Assembly: GCF_008016455.1 (NCBI RefSeq) | Contig: NZ_SAXU01000001.1 | Location: 1,488,001 to 1,552,000, forward strand | DNA length: 64,000 nt | Reading direction: 5' to 3' | Source of the DNA: Brachyspira aalborgi | GTDB lineage: Bacteria > Spirochaetota > Brachyspiria > Brachyspirales > Brachyspiraceae | In this document: positions 1 to 7,442 of the stretch, in pieces | How the letters are laid out: each line of letters opens with the position of its first letter | Position numbering within the stretch: the stretch's first letter is position 1 | Translations under genes and position numbers: made by a program | Notes under the pieces: generated by a model | What the model saw: the letters and a program-made list of their open reading frames with translations, nothing else | What the model was told of the DNA's origin: nothing | Database searches by the model: none

Positions 1-603
1 AAATTATATATATTTATTTCATTAGGTTTATTATTAATAGTGAGCTTTTTAATTTCATCAAATTCATTACTATCTAATAATTGAGCATTATAAAATTGTA
101 CATTTTGAATAGAAGCTTTTGTATAACTTTGCGGTGTTTTATAAGCTTGAGGATTAATTTTTTCTAAAACTTCTCTGGTTCTTTTTGCTATGATTATTTT
201 AAGATTATCAATTTGAATATTAACATTATTTCTATCTTTTTCATTTCTATCTTCAAATATTTTCAGTTTAGCTATTTTTTCTTCTATTTTACTTTTTTTG
301 TTTTATAATATCTTTAATATTTTCGCCAGCATAAAAACTATTAAAATCGTATTTTTCATCATTGTCAATATATAAAACATTTCTTTTATATCTTTCATTG
401 TAAATATAAATTTTATATTTTTGTTGTGAGCAATTAAAGTTGTCTAATATATTATTATTAATACTTTGATATAAAAAATCAGCAAAAGAGCTTTTACCAT
501 GACCATTATAACCAAATATAAGGTTTATATTTTCAAAATTTATATCGCTTATATCCAAGTTGTCAAAACTTTTATAATTAATAAAATTTATAGATTTAAT
601 CAT
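1..603 (-). pseudogene. AAA_13-type ATPase (RloC/PrrC-like), frameshifted, truncated by window edge
   Basis: Start is the ATG at 603 (MIKSINF...), behind an AAGGGG ribosome-binding site. The N-terminus has the pattern of the AAA_13/RloC/PrrC ATPase half: YKSFDN, then a Walker A of form GYNGHGKSS near residue 38, then an IYNERY/FYAGENIK stretch. The frame stops at 289-291 just after an A7 run (T7 at 293-299 on the plus strand). With one A fewer, the reading frame stays open and coiled-coil-like (KIEEKIAKLK...) to the window edge. So this is a longer gene broken, or phase-switched, at a homopolymer. The C-terminal nuclease half, if any, lies outside the window. Its ATG overlaps the stop of the restriction-modification remnant upstream (ATGATTAA), suggesting former translational coupling. 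Family assignment is by motif only. Confidence 0.6.
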
Positions 604-872
604 TAGTTTCCCCTTCAATTATTCTAATCTCTTTATCCTCCAAATTATACAACCAATAAACTATTTTATCAATTTCTCCCTCAATTTTAGATACATCCTC
701 ATTTGAATTTTTACTTCTAACCTTCAAAATCTCATTAACATTATTTATAATTTTATCAACCAATTTTTTCTTTTATTATCAAAAAAAAGAACTCCCACTA
801 AACACTAAACTCCAACTCATAACCAATAATAAACTCTATCTCCTCCTCCGTCAAACCACAAAGTGGGCATGT
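596..872 (-). pseudogene. Remnants of two restriction-modification gene 3' ends (copy A)
   Basis: Read on the minus strand, about 790-872 encodes a tail containing YELEFSV and a stop. It is followed at 596-772 by a second tail containing KKLVDKIINNVNEILK and a stop. The second tail is nearly identical in nucleotides to the last 120 coding bases of the intact type IIG enzyme that ends at 7443. Neither tail has a start codon; an in-frame TAA precedes the second. The same two-tail arrangement recurs at 4580-4850. These are decayed or recombined 3' ends of modification-enzyme genes. Confidence 0.7.
657..867. repeat. Direct repeat copy A (about 210 bp)
   Basis: Nearly identical to 4635-4845 in the same orientation. 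About 120 bp of it (starting near 658) also matches 7499-7617 inside the intact restriction-modification gene. Copies A and B flank the two large minus-strand genes, about 3.98 kb apart, so recombination between them would delete or exchange both genes. Confidence 0.75.
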
Positions 873-888
873 ATGCTGATTTTTAATT

Positions 889-2823
889 TTATTTTTTATT
901 TAAATTTTGTTTTATAATTTTTAACATCGCTTCTTTATCTTTACATAATAAAGTCTTATCATATGGATGAAAAATTATATCATTATGATTAACTGACATA
1001 TTTTTATAAATAGACATATTTCCGATATTTAATTTGTATAAAACAGGAAGCCCATTAACATATTTTATTTTTTCATCAGATGGAGTATTAACTTTAACCA
1101 TTATTCTTAATTCCGTTTCAAAATTAAAATCTTTTCTTTTATCAAAAAAATCACATTCATTTTCATTATTTGATATATCATCTTTGTAATCTAAAGAACC
1201 TATATAGAGTTCAATATCTTCATTAGAATTTTTATCTAATATTGAAATTATACTATCTATAAAATATTCTATTTTTACTGTTAACCTAAATTTTGTCTTA
1301 TTACCATATAATTTCCACCATGCATAAGCGTTTTCTTTACCGACTGTATAGCTAAAACATGAAATATATAAATTTTTATCTATAGGATATTGATTTTCAA
1401 ATTCATCCTCAAATAAATAAGGGTGTGACATAGTTATTTGCTTATTTTTTATGTCTTCAATTAAATGTGAAAATTCTACTATTCTTGAAATAATGCCATC
1501 TTTTTTATTTATTTTTGAAAATATTTTTTCCTTTAATTCTTTTTTATTGTATTTTTTATTATAATCTTTTTTATTATCATATTTATCAATAATTAAATAT
1601 TTATTGTTCTTTTTTATTATCTTTATTGGTGCAAATAATTTATTTCTTTTATATTGAAGCCTTTTTTTAATATCTGAATCTAAATTGTTTATATTAATTA
1701 AATTGTCATATACTTTTTCGTCATATATTTTTTCTATATTTATAAACATATTAATAATTTCATCAATTATAATTCTTAATTCAAATTGTGGAGTATATAA
1801 AGTATTTACAGGATAATTTATTTTTGAAGGAAGATTAGGATATATTTTAGATATTGTATAAGTTAATACGGTTGCTTTTTCATTATCTATAATAATATTA
1901 TTAAATACATATAATAAATTTTCAATAGCCTTTCTATGATAATGATAACCATTCCATTTTTTTAAACAAAAATCTTCGAATATACTAATATCTTTATTTA
2001 TAAAAATTAAAAGTTCAATAATATTATTTTCTTTTATGTTAGCATCACTATAGGTATAATTATCTATTTTAAATTTTTCATTTAATTCTAAAATATAATT
2101 TAAAAATTCGTCAATATATTTATCGTCTATATTACTTGTAATATTTATTTTATCCCTTAATTTCAATAATTCGTTTTTAAAATTATTAACTCTATCTGTA
2201 TCTGTGTTAATATATTTTATTACTTTAATTTTATCTTTTCTTATATTATTTCTTATATCAAATATAATATTTAAAATAGTTTCATTATATTCATTTTTTA
2301 TTATAGTATCTTGCCAAATAGAAATTTGATTAAAATGCTCATATTCAATTTGGCTGCTTTCAGATAAAATTTTTAATATATCTTCTAAAATATTTAATTT
2401 TTCAGTAGTTTTTATTACAAGTTGAGATATATGTCCGACTTTACCAGCATTATCAAGCGTATTTTTAAAATATAAAATAATTAATTCTTTTATTTTATTT
2501 GTATATTTTTCTTTATTTGGCAGTATATTATAAATATTTATAATAGATAGAAAAAAATAATAATCATATTGGATTAAATATATGGATTTAGAAATATCTA
2601 TTTTTTCCAAACATATATTAAAAATATTTTCTATATTGTTAATATTATATCTTTTAAAAAATAGTGAAAAATCTTTTGATTCAAATTCCAAATTTGTATT
2701 TATAATTCCACTTTCATATAGCTTTCGAACTCCATTAAATATAAAAACTTTTTTAGGGTTATCGTCTACTAAAAACATATAATTAGTTTTTAACAATTCT
2801 AAAACAATATTATCATTTATCAA
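889..2823 (-). CDS. Large defence-island protein with DUF2971-like C-terminus
   Basis: A 644-residue, Lys/Asn/Ile-rich protein that I cannot name. The last ~200 residues resemble DUF2971-type domains seen in anti-phage contexts: an ISCFSYT stretch, then NAYAWWKLYGNK, later FNFETELRIM. The rest looks alpha-helical. The listed start is a TTG with no clear ribosome-binding site. The frame is open upstream to 3048 without ATG, GTG or TTG, and the translation there looks like genuine protein (for example NKVFGFDLKLNY). The gene therefore probably starts earlier or is joined to the gene at 3018-4544 by a -1 frameshift. It lies between direct repeats A and B. DUF2971 is a tentative assignment. Confidence 0.6.
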   Translation of the reverse strand: MINDNIVLELLKTNYMFLVDDNPKKVFIFNGVRKLYESGIINTNLEFESKDFSLFFKRYNINNIENIFNICLEKIDISKSIYLIQYDYYFFLSIINIYNILPNKEKYTNKIKELIILYFKNTLDNAGKVGHISQLVIKTTEKLNILEDILKILSESSQIEYEHFNQISIWQDTIIKNEYNETILNIIFDIRNNIRKDKIKVIKYINTDTDRVNNFKNELLKLRDKINITSNIDDKYIDEFLNYILELNEKFKIDNYTYSDANIKENNIIELLIFINKDISIFEDFCLKKWNGYHYHRKAIENLLYVFNNIIIDNEKATVLTYTISKIYPNLPSKINYPVNTLYTPQFELRIIIDEIINMFINIEKIYDEKVYDNLININNLDSDIKKRLQYKRNKLFAPIKIIKKNNKYLIIDKYDNKKDYNKKYNKKELKEKIFSKINKKDGIISRIVEFSHLIEDIKNKQITMSHPYLFEDEFENQYPIDKNLYISCFSYTVGKENAYAWWKLYGNKTKFRLTVKIEYFIDSIISILDKNSNEDIELYIGSLDYKDDISNNENECDFFDKRKDFNFETELRIMVKVNTPSDEKIKYVNGLPVLYKLNIGNMSIYKNMSVNHNDIIFHPYDKTLLCKDKEAMLKIIKQNLNKK

Positions 2824-3017
2824 ATAATTTAATTTTAGGTCAAAGCCAAAAACCTTATTAACATTCCATAGTATAAATTTAGGATAATATATTTTTAAAC
2901 TTTTAAAATAACTTTTTATTTTATTTTTTTCATTATTAGAAAAATTATAATCATATTTTTTTATAGATATTAAATAATTATAAAGATGAAATACATAACA
3001 TTTATTCCAATTATTGT

Positions 3018-4544
3018 CTATTTCGCTATAAATTTTATCAAATCTACTTCATTTTTAAAAATTGATAAATAATCCATAATATAACTTATTAAAAAAGGAT
3101 TTAATATTACAATATCGCTATTAACAAAATTATCTCTATCTTCATAAGAAAATCTATTAATATTACTAATTCCTTTATAAAAATCGATACTTTTAATTTT
3201 AGAGTTATCGTTAAAATATTCTTTTATCTTTTTTAAATCTTTTAATATTTTTTCTTTATTAAAAAAATATTTTATACAATTAATTTTCTCTTCTTCATTT
3301 AATGTTTTTATTTTGATTCTTTTTTCTTCAATGTTCTTTAATTCTTTTAATTCTTTTTTTATTTCTTTAGGAGCTATAGTATAAAGTGGGTCATTTTCAT
3401 TTATTATTAATTTTAGTCTAAATTTTTGAGCTTCTTCAGAACAGGAATTATAAATTTCTTCCGTATTAATATATTCTCTAAATATCTTTGAAGCCCATAA
3501 ATAATTTTTTTCATAAGTAAATTCATTTGTTTTACTTACTTTACATATATATTTCTTTAATATATTTAATAAATATTTACATTCTAATTTTATATCATGA
3601 TTTAGATTTATTATTAAATTTTCATCTAAATAATTATTATATAAATAACCAATATGTTTTATAAATAAATATTTTCTATCATCCGTATCTAAAAATCTAT
3701 CTATATTTATTTTTAGATTATTAACTCTATCTATTATAATAAATTGCAAAGCAAAATATTTAGTAATAGTATATATTTTAGAATTATTTGGGAAAAAATC
3801 ATAAAATATACTTTTTAAAAAATCTTCATCTTGTATTTTTTCTATTATTGTTAATATACCGTTATAATATATATAATCATATCCTTCAGAATTGGAAAGT
3901 TCATTTTCTATAAATAAATAAACTAAATCCTTATAATCTATTTTTATAATATCTTCTCTCATTAATAAATAATATATAGTATAGCAAATATCTTTTTTAT
4001 CCAATTTATCTGATAAAATGGATATTATAAAATTTATATGATTAATAATATCTCCCACTTTTATAAATTCTATAATATTAATTACTTTAATTGATTGAAT
4101 TATTTTTTTCTTATCAATATTCTTTTTTGATTTATTTAATATTTCAATTTTTTCAAATGATTTTTTAATATAATCAATAGTTTTATCTACGCCTAACTCG
4201 GTATAAATAGATACTATATAGTCAAATAAATCAAAAATATCTTGTTCTGTTATGCTTCTTTTATTAAAAATTAGTTCTATTTCTTTTTCTAACTTTTCTT
4301 TAATTTCTTTTTTTATATATAAAAAAGCATTGGATTTAATAAGTATATCATTTACATATGAAGTAAAATAAGGTAATATAAGCTCTTTTCTTTGCGCTAA
4401 AAAATAATCAAATAATTCTGTTTGTTCTTTTTTGTTAAAGTATCCTTTATTTAAATTATAAGCTTCTAAATAACATTTAATATGCGGGTATGTATCTTTT
4501 TGAAATTCTTCGTTATTAATAAATTGTCTTACTTTGTATTCCAT
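3018..4544 (-). CDS. Large helical protein of unknown function in defence island
   Basis: A 508-residue protein starting at the ATG at 4544 (MEYKVRQF...). A GAGG ribosome-binding site sits about 7 nt upstream; a TTG 12 nt earlier overlaps that site and is a worse start. No signal peptide, membrane segment or catalytic motif is visible. A Lys/Glu-rich helical stretch lies near residue 400. The stop at 3018-3020 lies inside the open -1 frame that leads into the next gene. One extra A in the A4 run (T4 at 3033-3036 on the plus strand) would fuse the two into one protein of roughly 1200 residues. The pair may therefore be one disrupted gene or a frameshift-coupled pair. Confidence 0.6.
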   Translation of the reverse strand: MEYKVRQFINNEEFQKDTYPHIKCYLEAYNLNKGYFNKKEQTELFDYFLAQRKELILPYFTSYVNDILIKSNAFLYIKKEIKEKLEKEIELIFNKRSITEQDIFDLFDYIVSIYTELGVDKTIDYIKKSFEKIEILNKSKKNIDKKKIIQSIKVINIIEFIKVGDIINHINFIISILSDKLDKKDICYTIYYLLMREDIIKIDYKDLVYLFIENELSNSEGYDYIYYNGILTIIEKIQDEDFLKSIFYDFFPNNSKIYTITKYFALQFIIIDRVNNLKINIDRFLDTDDRKYLFIKHIGYLYNNYLDENLIINLNHDIKLECKYLLNILKKYICKVSKTNEFTYEKNYLWASKIFREYINTEEIYNSCSEEAQKFRLKLIINENDPLYTIAPKEIKKELKELKNIEEKRIKIKTLNEEEKINCIKYFFNKEKILKDLKKIKEYFNDNSKIKSIDFYKGISNINRFSYEDRDNFVNSDIVILNPFLISYIMDYLSIFKNEVDLIKFIAK

Positions 4545-4579
4545 ATATAACCTCAATTAAAATATTATAAATTTATATT

Positions 4580-4860
4580 TTACTTCCCATTTTCAATTAT
4601 ATTTATTTCTTCTTCACTTAAATCATATAATTCGTAAACTATTTTATCAATTTCTCCCTCAATTTTAGACACATCCTCATTTGAATTTTTACTTCTAACC
4701 TTCAAAATCTCATTAACATTATTTATAATTTTATCAACCAATTTTTTATTTTATTATCAAAAAAGAACTCCTACTAAACCCTAAACTCCAACTCATAACC
4801 AATGATAAACTCCATCTCCTCCTCCGTCAAACCATAAAGCGGACAAATCAACCGACATAA
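4580..4860 (-). pseudogene. Remnants of two restriction-modification gene 3' ends (copy B)
   Basis: Same two-tail arrangement as 596-872. A tail containing CPLYGLTEEEMEF and ending YELEFRV plus TAG (stop at 4774-4776) is followed by a tail containing KKLVDKIINN and ending IIENGK plus TAA (4580-4582). LYGLTEEE-type endings are common at the C-termini of Eco57I/TaqI-like modification enzymes. No start codon. It accounts for most of the gap between the 512-residue-scale gene and the DUF4160 gene. Confidence 0.7.
4635..4845. repeat. Direct repeat copy B (about 210 bp)
   Basis: Pairs with copy A at 657-867 in direct orientation, offset 3978 bp. About 120 bp is shared almost exactly with 7499-7617. 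Such low divergence in non-functional DNA points to recent duplication or gene conversion. Confidence 0.75.
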
Positions 4861-4951
4861 TAATTTAATATTTATAAACTATTCCATTTTAAACTATTTA
4901 TAATTTTTTTTAATATGTTAAAATATATTTATCAATTTAGAGGATAGCAAA

Positions 4952-5206
4952 ATGCTCGTTATATCAAGATTTTATGGAATTATAATAAAAATGTATTTTC
5001 AGCAGAAAGAACATAATCCGCCGCATTTTCATGCAATATATGGAGAATATGTCGGCGTAGTGGATATTAACGAATTAAAAATTATAGAAGGCGATTTACC
5101 AAGCAAAGCGTCTTCTATGGTTTTGGAATGGGCGAAAAATAATCAAGCAGAATTATTAAATATATGGCAAACGCAAAATTTTAAACAATTAGAACCTTTG
5201 GAGTAG
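4952..5206 (+). CDS. DUF4160 family protein
   Basis: An 84-residue protein with the DUF4160 signature: a start like ISRFYGIIIKMY, then EHNPPHFHAIYG, then a hydrophobic-acidic strand ending in ALEW-like VLEWAKNN. A GAGGAT ribosome-binding site precedes the ATG. It is followed after 2 nt by a DUF2442 gene. These two families are commonly adjacent and have been proposed to form a toxin-antitoxin-like pair; the function is not established. These are the only plus-strand genes in the first 12 kb, so the pair looks like an independent cassette in the defence island. Confidence 0.85.
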   Translation: MLVISRFYGIIIKMYFQQKEHNPPHFHAIYGEYVGVVDINELKIIEGDLPSKASSMVLEWAKNNQAELLNIWQTQNFKQLEPLE

Positions 5207-5208
5207 CT

Positions 5209-5451
5209 ATGTCGTTTCATAAAATAAAAAATGTAGAAGCTTTAGACAATTTTACTTTACAAGTTTTATTTGAAAGCGGAGAAAAACGATTTTACGATTT
5301 AAATAAACTTATAGAAGTAAATAAAGATTTTGAAATATTGAAACGAGATAAAAATTTATTTAAATTGGTAAAAATCGATATTCAAGGTTATGGCATTTAT
5401 TGGAACGATTATTTAGATATATCTTGCAATGAAATTTATTATAATAATTGA
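5209..5451 (+). CDS. DUF2442 family protein
   Basis: An 80-residue protein with the DUF2442 layout: KIKNVEALDNFTLQVLFESGEKRFYDL at the start (a beta-hairpin followed by a loop), and GIYWNDYLDISCNEIY at the end, like the family's W..dlDl.p..ly ending. It starts 2 nt after the DUF4160 stop, with TTGGAG as ribosome-binding site inside the upstream gene, so the two are translationally coupled. Proposed partner in a toxin-antitoxin-like unit; activity unproven. Confidence 0.85.
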   Translation: MSFHKIKNVEALDNFTLQVLFESGEKRFYDLNKLIEVNKDFEILKRDKNLFKLVKIDIQGYGIYWNDYLDISCNEIYYNN

Positions 5452-5489
5452 AAAATAAAATATTTAATATATCTTTTTTATATAAAAAA

Positions 5490-5550
5490 ATTAGTCATTG
5501 CGAACCTTAACAAAGGCGTGGCAATACAAATTTAACGAAGCAATTTGTTA
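5490..5550. repeat. Dispersed GTCATTGCGA-type palindromic repeat
   Basis: GTCATTGCGA at 5494-5503 is followed by an imperfect inverted GGCGTGGCAAT. Related sequences lie at 15014-15112 and, inverted, at 35858-35945. It sits between convergent genes, where small palindromic dispersed elements often reside. Confidence 0.45.
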
Positions 5551-5552
5551 AT

Positions 5553-7244
5553 TTACTTATTTATATTCTGCAATTTATTTTTATAATCCTTTCTTATATC
5601 GTTAATAATATCAAAAATAGATTTAAAATTATCAAAATATTTTTTATTCTTTTCATTTAAAATATTATCTCTTTTTGTATTGTATCTTAATTTTTTTATA
5701 TATTTAGAAAATTCATTTTTACTTAAACCGTCATTATTTTCGTCTATTTTATAAATTATATGTTTTTTATGTTTTTCTTGGCATAATGACAAATTCTTAC
5801 CTTTTATTTTTTTATTTAATATTTTATTTGGAAAATAATATTCTATAGATAAATATTCTTTACCTATTAATTTTGGCAAAACAAAATAATATATATTTGG
5901 TTCAAAAAATACAAATTTACAATTTTCATTTTTAATATTTTTCTCAAATTCTTTTATTATATTTATCCTGTCTCTATCAAAAATAACTATAACGGGGTTT
6001 TTAGGATTTTTTATTTTAGACTTTTCTAATAAATATTTATATGGTTTTATATTATTTTTTTCTTTAAGTTCTTTTACAAAATTCATTAAAGTTTGGTCTC
6101 CCGTATTATTAATATTATTACTATCATGTTTAGTATAAGGTATTTTTGTTATTATTTGAAAATTTAATTTATAATATTCTTTAAAATGGCTATATGCCGA
6201 GCTTAAATAAACTTTATCCGTTTTACCTTCAGTTATAATAGTTATTTTTTGATTATTAATAATTTTATCAAAATAAAAAAACATATCTTTCATTTTTTTA
6301 GCTATATCTCTTTTATTATTTTCAAAATTCATTTTTCTTATTTGATATATAAAAGCAATTCTTCCTTCAATACAATTCCTTATTGATTGATAATCATCAG
6401 AATTTGGATTTTTAATTAAATTATATAACATAAGTCTTGTTTTTCTTATATAATTTCTCTTTACATTTACTTTTTTATTTACTATTAGACCAGTAACTTC
6501 TTGCCTTGAAGATTTATATTGCATGCGAACTTTATCAAAATTAATATCAAAATGATTATTATTTATCATTTTAATTATCTCGCTTCCTAATTTCCAATTC
6601 CCATCATCATCTTTATACGCTATAGCTATTGGAAAATTTTTTAAATTTGTGGATATTGTAATATCGTCAGCATATCTTGTATAATTAAATTTATATTTTT
6701 TTGATAATATAGATAAACCTTTATCTAAACTAATGGCAATTAAATTTGATATTATAGGAGAGCTTGGGCTACCTTGAGGCAATTGATTATTATAGCAAGA
6801 TATTTGAGCAATTAAAGTTGCAACCTCTTCGTTTAATTGAAAATTTTTATTTTTTATAAAAAATCCTCTCACTCTGCCAAAATTTATACTTGGGAAAAAA
6901 TCTTTTAAATCTATATTTAAAACATATCTTTTATTCTTGTGAAAGTTTGAATTTGTATATATAGATTTCTTTTTTAAAAATCCATGAGAAGCGTTTTTAT
7001 TTAGTTGTATTTCGTTATAGCATTCTTCTAAAACTTTTTTTAATTTCTTTTGAATTATTTTTAAATATTTATTTGGTGCTGATATATTTCTAAATTTACC
7101 ATTATTTTTAGGTATTTGAAATTCTGTATATAAATTATATTTTTTTACAAATAAAATATATGTTATTTTTTTTAATTTAATCCCTATAATTTTTGAAAGT
7201 CCAAATTTACTTTTACAATTTTTTAATTTATCTAATGTATCCAT
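5553..7244 (-). CDS. Retron reverse transcriptase fused to TOPRIM domain
   Basis: A 563-residue protein. Residues ~40-260 are a retron-type reverse transcriptase: IPKNNGKFRNISAPN (44-58), TNSNFH (an NAxxH-like motif, ~97), VLNIDLKDFFPSI (108-120), LPQGSPSSPIISN (155-167), the catalytic YADD (191-194) and the retron VTG motif (~240). Residues ~330-430 form a TOPRIM-like domain with ITEGKTD (~337) and VIVIFDRDR (~418), the acidic pair expected to bind metal. RT-TOPRIM fusions form a recognised retron class (type I-C as I recall it). The RT would copy the adjacent msd RNA into multicopy single-stranded DNA; the TOPRIM nuclease is the presumed anti-phage effector. The ATG at 7244 is only 10 nt from the end of the RNA's a2 arm. 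Confidence 0.9.
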   Translation of the reverse strand: MDTLDKLKNCKSKFGLSKIIGIKLKKITYILFVKKYNLYTEFQIPKNNGKFRNISAPNKYLKIIQKKLKKVLEECYNEIQLNKNASHGFLKKKSIYTNSNFHKNKRYVLNIDLKDFFPSINFGRVRGFFIKNKNFQLNEEVATLIAQISCYNNQLPQGSPSSPIISNLIAISLDKGLSILSKKYKFNYTRYADDITISTNLKNFPIAIAYKDDDGNWKLGSEIIKMINNNHFDINFDKVRMQYKSSRQEVTGLIVNKKVNVKRNYIRKTRLMLYNLIKNPNSDDYQSIRNCIEGRIAFIYQIRKMNFENNKRDIAKKMKDMFFYFDKIINNQKITIITEGKTDKVYLSSAYSHFKEYYKLNFQIITKIPYTKHDSNNINNTGDQTLMNFVKELKEKNNIKPYKYLLEKSKIKNPKNPVIVIFDRDRINIIKEFEKNIKNENCKFVFFEPNIYYFVLPKLIGKEYLSIEYYFPNKILNKKIKGKNLSLCQEKHKKHIIYKIDENNDGLSKNEFSKYIKKLRYNTKRDNILNEKNKKYFDNFKSIFDIINDIRKDYKNKLQNINK

Positions 7245-7253
7245 AAAAATAAA

Positions 7254-7391
7254 AGCTTACAGATACTCTTATGTAAGACATATACTGTGCACAGTATATG
7301 GAATAAAGAAAAAGCAGCATTTTTACTTAAACACTAACCCTATAATAAATCATCTCCTGCGAAATCAACAGGAAAAATCTATCTGTAAGCT
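7254..7391 (-). ncRNA. Retron msr-msd non-coding RNA
   Basis: Read on the minus strand this region begins and ends with perfect 12-nt inverted repeats, AGCTTACAGATA (7391-7380) and TATCTGTAAGCT (7265-7254). These are the a1/a2 arms typical of retron RNAs. Inside are a short msr-like hairpin (TCCTG...CAGGA) and then an msd-like part with a perfect 22-nt palindrome, CATATACTGTG followed by its reverse complement. The RNA lies immediately upstream of the RT, as in known retrons. Exact ends and the branching guanosine are not assigned. Confidence 0.85.
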
Positions 7392-7398
7392 AATATAA

Positions 7399-7427
7399 AA
7401 ATTATCATATTAGTTTAAAAAAGTCAA
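7399..7427 (-). promoter_or_regulatory. Promoter of the retron
   Basis: On the minus strand TTGACT (7427-7422), a 17-nt spacer, then an extended -10 TGATAATTT (hexamer 7404-7399). The predicted start is near 7392, the first base of the a1 arm, which supports the RNA boundary. Confidence 0.55.
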
Positions 7428-7442
7428 ATCTAAACTTTAGTA

